NCBI GenBank assembly: GCA_018268995.1
Contig: JAFDVL010000012.1
Location: 62,001-126,000 of the forward strand
Length of the DNA stretch: 64,000 bases
Reading direction: 5' to 3'
From: Acidobacteriota bacterium
GTDB lineage: Bacteria > Acidobacteriota > Blastocatellia > RBC074
Position numbers and translations under genes: made by a program. The notes below the pieces were generated by a model that had not been told where the DNA came from, did not search any database, and saw only the letters and a list, made by a program, of their open reading frames with translations. Every line of letters starts with the position of its first letter. Positions within the stretch are counted from its first letter, which is position 1. Positions 8,060 to 17,050 of the stretch are shown one piece after another.

Positions 8060-10513
8060 TTATAATCTCGCCATCGGAAGACTGATCTCGAATAGCGATT
8101 GAGCACTTTTTTGCTCCTCATCTCCAGGGGGGAATTCATAATTATTCTCCATTAGCCAAAAGTATTCTGGCCTCGACCCGAACGCCGCAGTGCATAGATC
8201 AACAATCAACGAAAATGCTTGGATTTCGCCAGACTGGTTTGCAAAGGCGTTTGCACGCTCAGGGGTCCAACCTGAAAGGAAGGGTGCAATTCGAGATTTT
8301 ATAAACAAATTGCGTGAAATCACTCGGATTCCTATTTTTCTCTTCTTCTGCCAGAAAACTACCGTTATTTGCCCGCCAGCATTTGCCTTCATGCAATTGT
8401 AAAACCACTCTTGCAAGGCAGCTACCAGGACATTTGGGAAACTACTAACCTGCCACCTACATAAACCAGAGTCAAGGTGAAGCTCCGGTACATCTCTTGT
8501 AGCAGATGGATCAGCAACTGCATATTGACTTTTAGCAATCTCCCACGCTTGTCGGATAAGCTCATCCACTTTCTTATTGGCGTAACTTTCCTGACAAATC
8601 TCTTGTTGAATTTCTCGTTCTAGTGTGATTGTCTTTCTTCTCAAATCGATTAGTAGGTCTGTGAGCCGAACAATATCATCCTTACTAAAGCGACCTGAAT
8701 CCCTAAACCAAGCTATTGATCGAGAACTGAGTACAAAATCCCTGCGTCGGAGGATATTGGCTGACACCTGCTTCAATCGATCTAAAGCCTGGATCCGATT
8801 GCGCTGGTAAAGTATATATAACAATGCGCTGAGTACGACTAACATCACGAGTAAAGCGGTGAGGGCTAAAATTGGCCACCAGTATCTAATAGCCTCTTTT
8901 CTTTTTGTATCTCTGATTGTGACTGGATCAATGCGCTGATTGATTGCTTGTTCGGTTTCTTCGGCCGCCGCCGTTATTCGCTCTCTCGCTGAGCCATCGG
9001 CATTACCTTGTCCCATCCGAAGCCAGAGACGTTGAAAATGTTCCAATATATCAGGAGACTCCAACACTGTTGGAAACGAGTCAATGTAGGGATATTCCTT
9101 ACCGCGTTTTTCTGCCTGATCTATCAAATTTTCGTATTCTCTAATAAGAAAATCTCGATCTTTGCCAACTGGAAGATCTATGTCGTTACCTAATGATGCT
9201 ATTAAGCTTTTTACTCTAGTCTCCTTTTTCTGTGCTGGTAGATACCCTTCATAGCTTGCTAGTGTGCTTGTGTACTGATCATCGGTGACCAAAAAACGTG
9301 CTAGATCAAACGCCAGGTCTTTCTCCTTCGTTCCCCGGACGATCATCAAGTCGCTGCCACCTTTGAACGTGGTTGGGGAAATAGCTACACCAGCATAGTC
9401 CCAGAAGTTGCCCGATGGTTTTCCGGGCCTGCTCGTCTGAAATGGGGCCCCCGGTTTCTTAAATTCTTCATACCATCGCTTAATGAAACCAGCAGGCTTA
9501 AAAATCGCGATATATTCGCCTTGTAAGAAATGATTCGTGGCCTCTTCCGTAGACATCTCAGGAAAAGCCAGAATAGGATATGGCCTCCCCTCCTTCTCCA
9601 CTGTGGAATTTTCAGCTAGTAGAATGGGGGTTTTTAACGCGTCAGGTTCGGTTAGCTCAATGTAAGTGCGGGAGGGGTTCGTCCGTAAGAGATCCCCTCC
9701 CCCTTCCCATACCAATGGAGCAAAATTGTGCAACAGATCAGGCGAGCGCCCTATTTGTAGCACCATGGGCGGACTCGGATAATCGTTAGACTGCTTCGCA
9801 TGATCCCTCAGCGACCTAATGAGGTTCTCCCACGTATCTGTTTTCAACTCAAAAGGCGCAGAATTTTCAGAGGCGAGAGGGTTCCGTTTCCAGAAATAGA
9901 TCGGACGAAAATCGTCCGTATAGCGAATTGAAGCCCGCAACATAATATCTGGGATGTTGCGCCAGACGGGCTCATGATCCGAGGAGCGTTCCAGCGGAAT
10001 AAGAAGGTTATTTTTGGCGAAGAACGTGACCCAGGTTGACCCGATCTGCGCCACATCTGGGAATGGTTCGACACCCAGAAGTTCCCCTTTTTGTAACTTC
10101 GTAGCTGCTTCCCGCAAGTCACCGAAAGCCCGGCCCCAACTGACAAATTTTACTTTGATTTGAACCTTGTGGGCTTTTGCAAATTGTGTCAGGGCTTCCA
10201 AAACGGCACCTTGGCCTTTGATCATTGCCCAACTTGGCACTGCGAATTCCGGATTCCAGGCAATCAGCTGGTTCCGATAGAAAGGGATCGTCGTATTAAT
10301 AACTGTAACAGGACAACGCTCGCAGAATTTTTTGTCGAACTCCGCAATATCCTCTGCAACAGTTTTACCAACAGTAGAGATGCTCTTTGGTGGCTCTGAA
10401 GGCATTAGCCATAATGTAAGTACCCGGTTCGGATTTTGCTCGCTTTCACGGGCAACTGAAAATGAGCCAAGGAGCAAGAAAAATAGTAGGCCAATAGCAA
10501 GCTTGAGGATCAT
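8060..10513 (-). CDS. Fused solute-binding sensor with membrane segment and degenerate kinase-like domain
   Basis: 817 residues. A signal peptide (MILKLAIGLLFFLLLGSFSVA) leads into about 500 residues resembling an ABC sugar-type extracellular solute-binding protein (segments such as WTVTFFAKNNLLIPLE-like turns, FLQGEYIAIF, DLMIVRGTKEKDLAFDLARFLV). A single transmembrane helix follows (about 546-570), then a cytosolic part that resembles a histidine kinase: a coiled dimerisation region, an N-box-like helix (VAALQEWFYNCMKAN, about 694-708) and a final beta strand FEISLPM. No His is seen at the expected phosphorylation helix, and DxGxG and the second glycine box are not recognisable, so it is either a very divergent kinase or a non-catalytic signal transmitter. 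The receiver and sigma-54 activator are encoded directly downstream; secreted carbohydrate-active genes lie upstream in the same direction. Confidence 0.7.
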   Translation of the reverse strand: MILKLAIGLLFFLLLGSFSVARESEQNPNRVLTLWLMPSEPPKSISTVGKTVAEDIAEFDKKFCERCPVTVINTTIPFYRNQLIAWNPEFAVPSWAMIKGQGAVLEALTQFAKAHKVQIKVKFVSWGRAFGDLREAATKLQKGELLGVEPFPDVAQIGSTWVTFFAKNNLLIPLERSSDHEPVWRNIPDIMLRASIRYTDDFRPIYFWKRNPLASENSAPFELKTDTWENLIRSLRDHAKQSNDYPSPPMVLQIGRSPDLLHNFAPLVWEGGGDLLRTNPSRTYIELTEPDALKTPILLAENSTVEKEGRPYPILAFPEMSTEEATNHFLQGEYIAIFKPAGFIKRWYEEFKKPGAPFQTSRPGKPSGNFWDYAGVAISPTTFKGGSDLMIVRGTKEKDLAFDLARFLVTDDQYTSTLASYEGYLPAQKKETRVKSLIASLGNDIDLPVGKDRDFLIREYENLIDQAEKRGKEYPYIDSFPTVLESPDILEHFQRLWLRMGQGNADGSARERITAAAEETEQAINQRIDPVTIRDTKRKEAIRYWWPILALTALLVMLVVLSALLYILYQRNRIQALDRLKQVSANILRRRDFVLSSRSIAWFRDSGRFSKDDIVRLTDLLIDLRRKTITLEREIQQEICQESYANKKVDELIRQAWEIAKSQYAVADPSATRDVPELHLDSGLCRWQVSSFPNVLVAALQEWFYNCMKANAGGQITVVFWQKKRKIGIRVISRNLFIKSRIAPFLSGWTPERANAFANQSGEIQAFSLIVDLCTAAFGSRPEYFWLMENNYEFPPGDEEQKSAQSLFEISLPMARL

Positions 10514-10541
10514 ATCGTTATTTCTAACAAAGCCACAATGT

Positions 10542-12650
10542 CTAGATCGGCGAGTACGCCAGCCAATATGGATTTACCTTGCGACTGGCTAGAATGAACC
10601 AAGCCGTCGCCCCAAGATGAGGCTGCGGGGGGTAAATCCACTTCTCTGGCTTTCCGGGTTCGAACTCTTTGTAGAATCCAGTCCAGGCAGGTTCCCCACA
10701 AGCAGCCTGAATGCCGCCAACGGATATGGGAACGCCCGCGCCAAGAACACGGCTTTCATCGGGTTTCCCTACTGGATTAGCACTTGCGATTTCAGCAAGT
10801 ATCTTTCCAGATGTTTCAGGATCACTAAGATATTGATAGGTAGCTGCTGTCTGTGCAGTTCCCTCAAACCACACTCCTGTTCCTTGTACACTGAATTTAT
10901 ATCCCTTCGCGGAGGGGCAGGCTTGGTTGTTTTTTTCAAGGCGGCATTGCTTCTCAACCCACTCACGCAAAAATGCCGTTGTAAGAGGGCGACTTGATCC
11001 AACGATTTTCTGTCGAAATACGAGATCGTGCCCCATAGCCAAAACCGCCCAGACCTGAACATCAAGCGGATAGGCCTCTTTATTGATCGCGCCTTGCGGA
11101 TCACGTCCGGTATAGAAGAAATGGCCGCTGGGATTCCACATGCTCAAGACAAAATCACGGGCGCGAATGGCGCGCTCCCTCCAAACCGATTCTCCTGATG
11201 CTAGATAAAGCTGCAAAAAGCAAACATAAAGGTCGATGTTGTGCTCACTGCTTCGCCAACCAATCGGCTTAGGACCTTCTGGTTTGGTAGCTGTCTTTTC
11301 CCATCCGTCAAACCCGCCCCTATATCCCCCTTCATCATCTTTTGCGCGACAATTCGCATCAACCCATTCGCCCGCCCGCCTGGCTGCACGCAAATATGAT
11401 GAATCCTTCTTGCCGCGTTCCAATATCGTATGCGCTGCCAGCAACGACAACACCGCCCAGGCAGCGTTACCAACGTCTGAGCTGACAGCATACTGATCCT
11501 CATACCATTTGCCCTTATTCGGCTGATTCTCATTTGTAACGTACCAACCAGGTAGTCGCGCGGTCGCTGTAGCCGGGTCTTCAAGCGAACCACAAGCATA
11601 AGCGTTTCGCCAACGACCATCACTGTAAGCGCGATCATGCAATTGCGCCCAAACCAATGAATCCGCCAAGATTCTAGCGCGGCGCTGACCCTCAGCGTCT
11701 CCTCGCGAGAGAAAGGCAAGAAGCGCAAGGGCGTTGTCATAAAGGTATGCAGCATTGCGAAACGCTTGATTCGACGCGTCTACTGTAGGCGTGTAAGAAC
11801 GAATCAACCGCAGGCCCTGAGGATCAGCATTATCATAGCTAATTTCATCCAAGTAGATCGTACACCCGGTAGGATTGTACGCACGGCTAAATATGCAGGC
11901 CAGCCCGCCAATAATACTGTCTAGGTTGGCAGTCACGGGGAGGGGGATTTCGAAACGTTCCCATTCCTTGGTTAGAGACATCCGAACATTTGGTACTGCA
12001 AAACTATCCTGGTACGGTTTAGCTGGATCGTTGTAAGGCGGGCGGTTCATCCCCCCGACAGTCAGTTCAACAATTTCACCGCCTTGCGCGCCGCGGATCC
12101 ACCCCTGAAGCTTAGTGGCACCTATTAGCGGCCTTCCCTTTTCCTCTCCCCAGTTCCCATTTTGCCGATCAGGATAGGTCCAATACACTCCCGTCCAACC
12201 TTTTGATCCTTGGGGGGAAAAAGTGATCTTGAGGCAGGTCGTCCCGCTGACTGGTGATTCGATGCTGCTGTCTTCCAACCTGATGTCTTCCAGATCGCCC
12301 ATTCTATTCGACGGATAAAAACCCGCGCCACCACTGTCCTTGTCATCGTAAATTAGGGTGCCGGAGGACCATCTGTCCATCTCTGTTTCCAAATACATTT
12401 CAGCAGCGCGAACACGAGCGGTAGTATCAGCACCTAAGTAATGAACGCTTGGGATAACAGCACTGGTCACCGCTCTCTCGACACTTTGAGGTTGACACAC
12501 GCTCGCAGCACAACTGGGAATAGCGAGCGACGCCATCAACCACTCGCGCCTGCTAAGTAGTCCTCGTGCAGAATCGGGGTACTTCCATTGGCGAGGCTCA
12601 AGCATTGAGGAGGGAATACCATCTACGTTATCTTTTGCAGTTGGACACAT
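10542..12650 (-). CDS. Secreted carbohydrate-active-type protein with binding module and alpha/alpha-barrel-like region
   Basis: 702 residues. The N-terminus has a twin-arginine-like leader (SRREWLMASLAIPSCAASVC, residues about 33-52). Residues about 100-290 look like a beta-sandwich carbohydrate-binding module (YDDKDSGGAGFYPSNRMGD, GWTGVYWTYPDRQ, CTIYLDEISYD); a similar module occurs in the GH17-like neighbour at 12787. The rest contains repeated helical hairpins with aromatic motifs (AYLYDNALALLAF, WAVLSLLAAHTIL, LDVQVWAVLAMG, GTGVWFEGTAQTA), as in six-hairpin (alpha/alpha)6 glycosidase-like folds. Catalytic residues cannot be assigned. The start is supported by AAGGAG 7-8 nt upstream. It lies between the GH17-like gene and the sensor gene in the same direction. 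Role inferred: periplasmic or extracellular glucan processing. Confidence 0.65.
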   Translation of the reverse strand: MCPTAKDNVDGIPSSMLEPRQWKYPDSARGLLSRREWLMASLAIPSCAASVCQPQSVERAVTSAVIPSVHYLGADTTARVRAAEMYLETEMDRWSSGTLIYDDKDSGGAGFYPSNRMGDLEDIRLEDSSIESPVSGTTCLKITFSPQGSKGWTGVYWTYPDRQNGNWGEEKGRPLIGATKLQGWIRGAQGGEIVELTVGGMNRPPYNDPAKPYQDSFAVPNVRMSLTKEWERFEIPLPVTANLDSIIGGLACIFSRAYNPTGCTIYLDEISYDNADPQGLRLIRSYTPTVDASNQAFRNAAYLYDNALALLAFLSRGDAEGQRRARILADSLVWAQLHDRAYSDGRWRNAYACGSLEDPATATARLPGWYVTNENQPNKGKWYEDQYAVSSDVGNAAWAVLSLLAAHTILERGKKDSSYLRAARRAGEWVDANCRAKDDEGGYRGGFDGWEKTATKPEGPKPIGWRSSEHNIDLYVCFLQLYLASGESVWRERAIRARDFVLSMWNPSGHFFYTGRDPQGAINKEAYPLDVQVWAVLAMGHDLVFRQKIVGSSRPLTTAFLREWVEKQCRLEKNNQACPSAKGYKFSVQGTGVWFEGTAQTAATYQYLSDPETSGKILAEIASANPVGKPDESRVLGAGVPISVGGIQAACGEPAWTGFYKEFEPGKPEKWIYPPQPHLGATAWFILASRKVNPYWLAYSPI

Positions 12651-12786
12651 AGCTGAACTCCTTAACCTGTGCCCTTCGTGTTGGACACAGAATATTTCAA
12701 GTCTCCATTGATGTAGGTGCTCAATACGTGCTTTCTCGCAGCATACGCAAACAATCTCACAGAAGGCTAGCCCTTAGTGAGCCTAC

Positions 12787-14457
12787 TCAGCGCCTTCGCA
12801 GGTTTTTCCAAACATTGAATACGGGATAGGCCCTTCTTTCCTGATCAAGAAATCCCCATGCTTTCTCAATCGGGTTATTAGATTGCTCAGCTTTCCAAGG
12901 CAAATCGTAAGCTTCGAAGGCTGTAGCGTAGGAAACCCAACAATTAGCACCCCTGCGCGACTGAACGAATCGTCCCGCGCGAACGTAAGTGGCCCAAAAC
13001 CTCTCTTGTAGCATAGACGTGTACCGTATATCGCCTCCGTGCGGGAATCCTGTCTCTTTGACTAATAGCGGCTTACCTGCTGTCTCAGCGAGCGACTGAG
13101 CACGTTCCCGCGCCCAGTTTGCAGCTTTAGCGGGGTCAAGATCTGCTTGATCAAAAACCGGATGGATATTGGGCGCAAGAAATTGGCCAAACTCCAACAT
13201 TGCTTTTTGACCATATTGCCCAAAAGGTTCACTTGTACAGAATGGCACGCGCGGACCCAACAAGCGTCTGAGCTTTATTGCAGCGGCGCTCAAATCATTG
13301 AGACTGTACCGGTTGAAGTTGATACCCTCATTCCCAATGCAAATTGCCAAAGCGAGGGCTTGATCGTATTGCTTGGCGAGCGCCGCCGTATCCGCAATCT
13401 CTTCCTCTGAAGATGGGTCCCAAATGCCGAGCATCACTGCTCGATAGCCTAATTGTTTTGCCTCAGACAGGAGCCTTGGGGTCAATCCTTTGTCATATCC
13501 ATACAGCACCAATCCATCGAATACGGGCTGCAAGGCGATCAGGTCAGCCCTTAGCGATTCAGTTGTCGGAAGTTTGTGCAGCGTCCCTGGGCGGGGATCG
13601 TAATTCGTTGGAGTGAATGCTACGAGTGCTGGCTCCGGCTTCTTACTTTTCAGATAGGAGAAGAAAGGAAAGTCAGCCGAGCCAGGAACTGGCGCAGCGC
13701 TTATTTGATTAGCATCCAATTCAATATAGATTTCGTCTAGGTAGAAAGTAATCGTCGGTGCTGTATTGTGATCACGGGAGGTTACAAAAACGAAAGGGGT
13801 GATCACTCGCTTGAGTTCAGACCGCTTGTACTCCAACGGCAATTCGTACCGAGTCCATTCCTTCTTCAGAGTAATCCATGGAGTAGCAGCGGGGGTCCGC
13901 GCCGAGTCCCCAAACTTCTTGTCTCCAGTGATCGCTGTCTTGATCTGAATGCTTTCACCGCCTTTGTCGCCCTTCGCATAGAAAACAAGTTTTTTCGCTC
14001 GGCTTAGATCATATCCTGGCCCGGGTGTCTCACCCCAATAATCAGGTGCGCTCGCTACTGCAATCCCGCACCACATCGGAGGGCGAAAATCAACATCCAC
14101 CCTTATGGCGGTGGAACCAGAGTACGGATCGGTCTTGTCCACGAGACTGAGTCTGAGCATCTGACCCACTTCTTTTGGCATCCCGTTAGTCCACTCCCCG
14201 TGATTGCCTGTAAAGTCACCATCCTTGTAGATATACCAAGGAGAGCTACTGGTTTTACTCTGATTATTCTGGAAACTGAGGTGCGCGCCTAGTGTTGGTG
14301 TTGCCAATGGCACCGAGTGCGATGCACTAGGATGATCATCAAGCCATAGATTAGCTCGCAAATGAGGGAATTGGAAATCTCTTCTGGAAAAAGCTATGGC
14401 CCCAGTGACCAACAGCAGGACAATCGAGAAAGCAATAGTTAATTTGCGCGAGAACAT
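12787..14457 (-). CDS. GH17-like beta-glucanase with N-terminal binding module
   Basis: 556 residues beginning with a membrane anchor or signal (SIVLLLVTGAIAFS). Residues about 70-250 form a beta-sandwich module (WYIYKDGDFTGNHGEW, APTITFYLDEIYIEL), then a TIM-barrel region typical of glycoside hydrolase family 17: strand FDGLVLYGY, an acid/base candidate in ALAICIGNEGI and a nucleophile candidate in LLVKETGFPHGG, matching the family's GNE and ETGWP signatures. Members hydrolyse or transglycosylate beta-1,3-glucans. A strong ribosome site (AAAGGAGG) precedes the ATG. A 136-bp gap separates it from the next gene. A weak sigma-54-like promoter lies 58 bp upstream. This is the first gene of the glucan/sensor cluster. 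Confidence 0.75.
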   Translation of the reverse strand: MFSRKLTIAFSIVLLLVTGAIAFSRRDFQFPHLRANLWLDDHPSASHSVPLATPTLGAHLSFQNNQSKTSSSPWYIYKDGDFTGNHGEWTNGMPKEVGQMLRLSLVDKTDPYSGSTAIRVDVDFRPPMWCGIAVASAPDYWGETPGPGYDLSRAKKLVFYAKGDKGGESIQIKTAITGDKKFGDSARTPAATPWITLKKEWTRYELPLEYKRSELKRVITPFVFVTSRDHNTAPTITFYLDEIYIELDANQISAAPVPGSADFPFFSYLKSKKPEPALVAFTPTNYDPRPGTLHKLPTTESLRADLIALQPVFDGLVLYGYDKGLTPRLLSEAKQLGYRAVMLGIWDPSSEEEIADTAALAKQYDQALALAICIGNEGINFNRYSLNDLSAAAIKLRRLLGPRVPFCTSEPFGQYGQKAMLEFGQFLAPNIHPVFDQADLDPAKAANWARERAQSLAETAGKPLLVKETGFPHGGDIRYTSMLQERFWATYVRAGRFVQSRRGANCWVSYATAFEAYDLPWKAEQSNNPIEKAWGFLDQERRAYPVFNVWKNLRRR

Positions 14458-14514
14458 ATATCCTCCTTTGGATAAGCAGTATAGTTTTACATCTAATGTT
14501 GCTATTATACATAT

Positions 14515-14530
14515 ATCATCTCGCGTGCCA
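14515..14530 (-). promoter_or_regulatory. Possible sigma-54 promoter of the glucanase/sensor cluster
   Basis: On the minus strand the site reads TGGCACGCGAGATGAT: an exact TGGCACG -24 box with correct spacing, but the -12 element is ATGAT rather than TTGCA, losing the conserved C. Predicted start about 45-50 nt upstream of the gene at 14457. Suggestive because the cluster encodes a sigma-54 activator, but weak alone. The rest of the 14458-14905 gap is AT-rich and shows no gene. Confidence 0.3.
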
Positions 14531-14905
14531 GAGAATGAGTGAGTGGCACAGCATTCTTAACCCTCCAAATATCAATAAGATAAGAAGAGCCTATTGATTT
14601 GCCTCTCGTATTCCGTTCTTCCACTAAATCATCACTGCTAGGTTTATATATTATAGTGTATCTATTGCGTGTTCTTTCTTGCAAAGGAGCTATTAATGTA
14701 GTGTCATTATTTATTATATTGATAATGGCACGAACGTACAGGGAAACCAGAAAAAAACCGTGCTAGGTGCTCACTGCCGGGGCGATGATTTGCATCCCTG
14801 TTGCGATGACCTGAAGGATAGACACCAGAAAACGCTAGCAATAGGATGGAGGAAGCGTCGTAGCGTGCTATGACACGGGACAAAAACCTGGAAGGGAAGA
14901 TCATC

Positions 14906-15269
14906 ATGGAACGACAACCAAATTGGCAACTGCTCTCAATGTTACCGCTCGTCGCGCAAGCCATTGAGGGGATGCTGTAGAATTCGCAGGAAAATCATCT
15001 CACTCTGTAAGCCACAGGCAACCGCCCTTACTCGCTCGACGATTACACCGTGCGACGCAGCCAAAAAGTCTATCGCGAACAAGTGCAGTAATTGTCGTTG
15101 TATGAAGAGCAACTGGCGCTGGCAGCAGGAATCGCTGAAGGAAGTACTGCGGCAGGAAAACGAAGCGATTTTGCAACTCACAGAAATTCTCGCCTCGCAG
15201 ACTATCGAGCAACTGCTCAAGCAATCGGATGAAGAGGTCGGCCTGGAATATCTGCTTCGGCCAGAGTAA
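14906..15269 (+). pseudogene. Decayed small cytoplasmic protein gene
   Basis: Reading from the ATG at 14906 gives a protein-like sequence (MERQPNWQLLSMLPLVAQAI) that is interrupted by three in-frame stops (the first at about 14978) yet resumes with coherent coding (RPYSLDDYTVRRSQKVYREQ). At about 15105 the coding sense moves to another frame, continuing as WRWQQESLKEVLRQENEAI and a helical tail to the TAA at 15269. Multiple stops plus a frameshift indicate a degraded gene. I recall similar small helical proteins of unknown function in this phylum but cannot name a family. Confidence 0.55.
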
Positions 15270-15289
15270 CAAACTATCCGAGCCAAGTT

Positions 15290-15481
15290 TTATGCACAGT
15301 TCGTAATCGAAATCCACGTCCCATTAGGATACGCGACGGGATCAACCACATCGGTAGCAATGATAACAGCACGATCTTCTTCTTCGTAGATGCGAATGCG
15401 GCACACCGATTCCCATTTGAAATTCGGGCCGCGCTCGCCAAAGTCCTCCCAAAAACACGTTCGATCAATTGTCTTCTGCAT
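15290..15481 (-). CDS. Small acidic hypothetical protein
   Basis: 63 residues, rich in acidic and aromatic residues (TCFWEDFGERGPNFKWESVC, then RIRIYEEEDRAVIIATDVVD). It starts 7 bp after the stop of the XRE-type regulator gene on the same strand, so the two are probably one transcript. Two beta-strand-like segments suggest a compact fold. The coherent composition and tight spacing favour a real gene over the overlapping frame. Function unknown. Confidence 0.45.
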   Translation of the reverse strand: MQKTIDRTCFWEDFGERGPNFKWESVCRIRIYEEEDRAVIIATDVVDPVAYPNGTWISITNCA

Positions 15482-15488
15482 CGCGTTC

Positions 15489-15797
15489 TCAGTTTGGAGT
15501 AGGTCGCTTTTTGCGTTTCACGCCTGCCGACCTTTCCGAGCTGGGCAGTTTGGCCGGCAAGTCCAGTTCATCATCAATCAGCACATCTACATAGACATTG
15601 GCAAGGTGAGCATAGTGAAGCAAGGTCGGTAACGGTGGCTCAAATCCTAACTCATACTCCGAAATACGATTGCGTGTGATTGATTCTGTTAACCCCATCG
15701 TCTCGATAATTCCATCTTGAGATAAACCTAATGCTATCCTTATTCGCAAGAGTTTTTCGGACAGAAATTCAGGCTTCGGTCGTGCTTTTCTACCCAT
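15489..15797 (-). CDS. XRE-family helix-turn-helix regulator
   Basis: 102 residues. Residues about 12-65 form an XRE/Cro-type helix-turn-helix: LLRIRIALGLSQDGIIETMG then RNRISEYELGFEPPLPTLLHYA, matching the SQ...L...I..E.G.r.P.l..L..la pattern. The tail is basic. A strong ribosome site (AGGAGGAA) precedes the ATG at 15797. It pairs with the 63-aa acidic gene downstream; such pairs may be regulator and partner, but no toxin is recognised. A 7-bp-arm inverted repeat at 15846 could be its operator. Confidence 0.75.
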   Translation of the reverse strand: MGRKARPKPEFLSEKLLRIRIALGLSQDGIIETMGLTESITRNRISEYELGFEPPLPTLLHYAHLANVYVDVLIDDELDLPAKLPSSERSAGVKRKKRPTPN

Positions 15798-15845
15798 CAG
15801 AGAATTCCTCCTGATGGAAAAAAAGCAATGATCTGCTCTTGCCTG

Positions 15846-15865
15846 TTAGCCGTATTTTCGGCTAA
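15846..15865. repeat. Inverted repeat upstream of the XRE regulator
   Basis: TTAGCCG and CGGCTAA arms with a 6-nt AT-rich centre, 49 bp before the start of the XRE gene. Its size and position fit an autoregulatory operator, but a single copy is not decisive. The rest of the 15798-16089 gap shows nothing. Confidence 0.35.
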
Positions 15866-16089
15866 ATTCCTCCCGCCTGACACCCACGCCACGATCCTTT
15901 GTCTTTTGTGGAACGCGGCGTAACACATCATCCGATTGGTGGGTGCGAGGTACGCATCATTTACGCTGCTTTATTCAATTTCAAAGATCACACGCAGGAT
16001 ACCAAAATCCCCTGCTCACGTCATCTGCACGACCAGATACAAGGCGACCTCTCTCGGATTCGCCGCGTCGCCAACGGCTACGATTTTTT

Positions 16090-16731
16090 ATGGCTGCACG
16101 TTCACGACAGGAATTTTTCTCTTATCTCGAGCAAATGTTGCACGAGCAATCCCTCCACCCCGGTAATTTTTTACCCCCCTTGCTGTATCTGCATCTCCTG
16201 TGCCTGCCTCGGCGCTACTGGCACGCCTCTGATCTGTTGGGCTTTCCTTGTTGGGTAGCCTGGCAAGATGCCCTCTTTGATGCAAAAACCTTGACGGCGT
16301 TAGAGCTACGACTGCCACAATACGAGCTCTTATTGCACCACCTGCGTGACTTGTTGATTTATCTCGTAACACGCCCCGCCACCCGCAGCGAGTCCGCCTT
16401 TTCTGCACCAACAAAAGGACTCACGAAGAAGAAAAGGGTGCGTATCTCACCCACTGAGGTTATGGCGCTCTTGGACAATCCCCCCTTTCGCGCCTTCTTG
16501 GCCGAGCAGGTCAGATACGAAGCTCGACATAATCCTCACATCAGAGCGAACCAACATCTGTTGGATCAGGTGATGCATTGGCTGCCTTGGGCTGCCCCGG
16601 AACTCTTAACGCGCAGTCTGACGATCCTGGCACAACAAGGTTGGCTGGAGATCGTCTCCGCGACTCCAGGCAAGGAGTTTTTTATTCGCCTCAAGCACAT
16701 GCAGGCACCGTCTGTCACGAATTGTGCCTGA
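16090..16731 (+). CDS. Hypothetical protein, possible winged-helix C-terminus
   Basis: 213 residues from the ATG at 16090 (MAARSRQEFF). The open frame extends further upstream, but that part is low-complexity and unlike coding. Residues 1-110 are Leu-rich and helical (PPLLYLHLLCLPRRYWHASD); a basic linker (KGLTKKKRVRISP) leads to a C-terminal part ending ELLTRSLTILAQQGWLEIV followed by a beta turn and FFIRL, which resembles the recognition helix and wing of winged-helix proteins. It is adjacent to the partition locus, where three other winged-helix-like proteins occur in the window. No family recognised; role in maintenance is only inference. The 16732-16959 stretch after it holds at best a 36-codon frame at 16773. 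Confidence 0.45.
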   Translation: MAARSRQEFFSYLEQMLHEQSLHPGNFLPPLLYLHLLCLPRRYWHASDLLGFPCWVAWQDALFDAKTLTALELRLPQYELLLHHLRDLLIYLVTRPATRSESAFSAPTKGLTKKKRVRISPTEVMALLDNPPFRAFLAEQVRYEARHNPHIRANQHLLDQVMHWLPWAAPELLTRSLTILAQQGWLEIVSATPGKEFFIRLKHMQAPSVTNCA

Positions 16732-16959
16732 GCCTTCCCTTGCCACCACCATCCTTTTCCAGGTCACCACGTATGCGGGATTTGCTATCACTTCTTCAGG
16801 ATCACAGCCTTGACCCACGGCGCGCACGGTTTTTTGCCCTCCTCGCGCAAGACAAAATTGTGCAATCGTTGACTAGATCTTAAAAGGTTGAATTATGCGA
16901 TCTAAATCTGAAAGTCTGGCACACGATTTCTTCCACTCTCCATCTTCGCGGCTTTCACA

Positions 16960-17009
16960 TACCCCTGAACAGATTCGTTCATACCCCTGAACAAATTTGT
17001 TCAGGGGTA
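16960..17009. repeat. Two 22-bp-phased palindromic units downstream of the parA operon
   Basis: Two copies of the unit found at 18562-18871: a TACCCCTGAAC-anchored GAACAGATTCGTTC (16967-16980) and a perfect 28-bp palindrome (16982-17009; core GAACAAATTTGTTC flanked by TACCCCT and AGGGGTA). Their centres are 22 bp apart, the same phasing as in the larger array. They may be partition or regulatory sites; the palindrome could also act as a hairpin at the operon end, though no T tract follows. Confidence 0.7.
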
Positions 17010-17050
17010 TGGCTAGCATATAAGTTAGTAATAAAACAAGATTTGGTTTA

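Noticed and set aside
16578..16883. Plus-strand 101-aa frame overlapping the 213-aa gene
   Set aside because: Starts inside the other gene with shadow-like composition; only a 36-codon tail is independent and lacks support.
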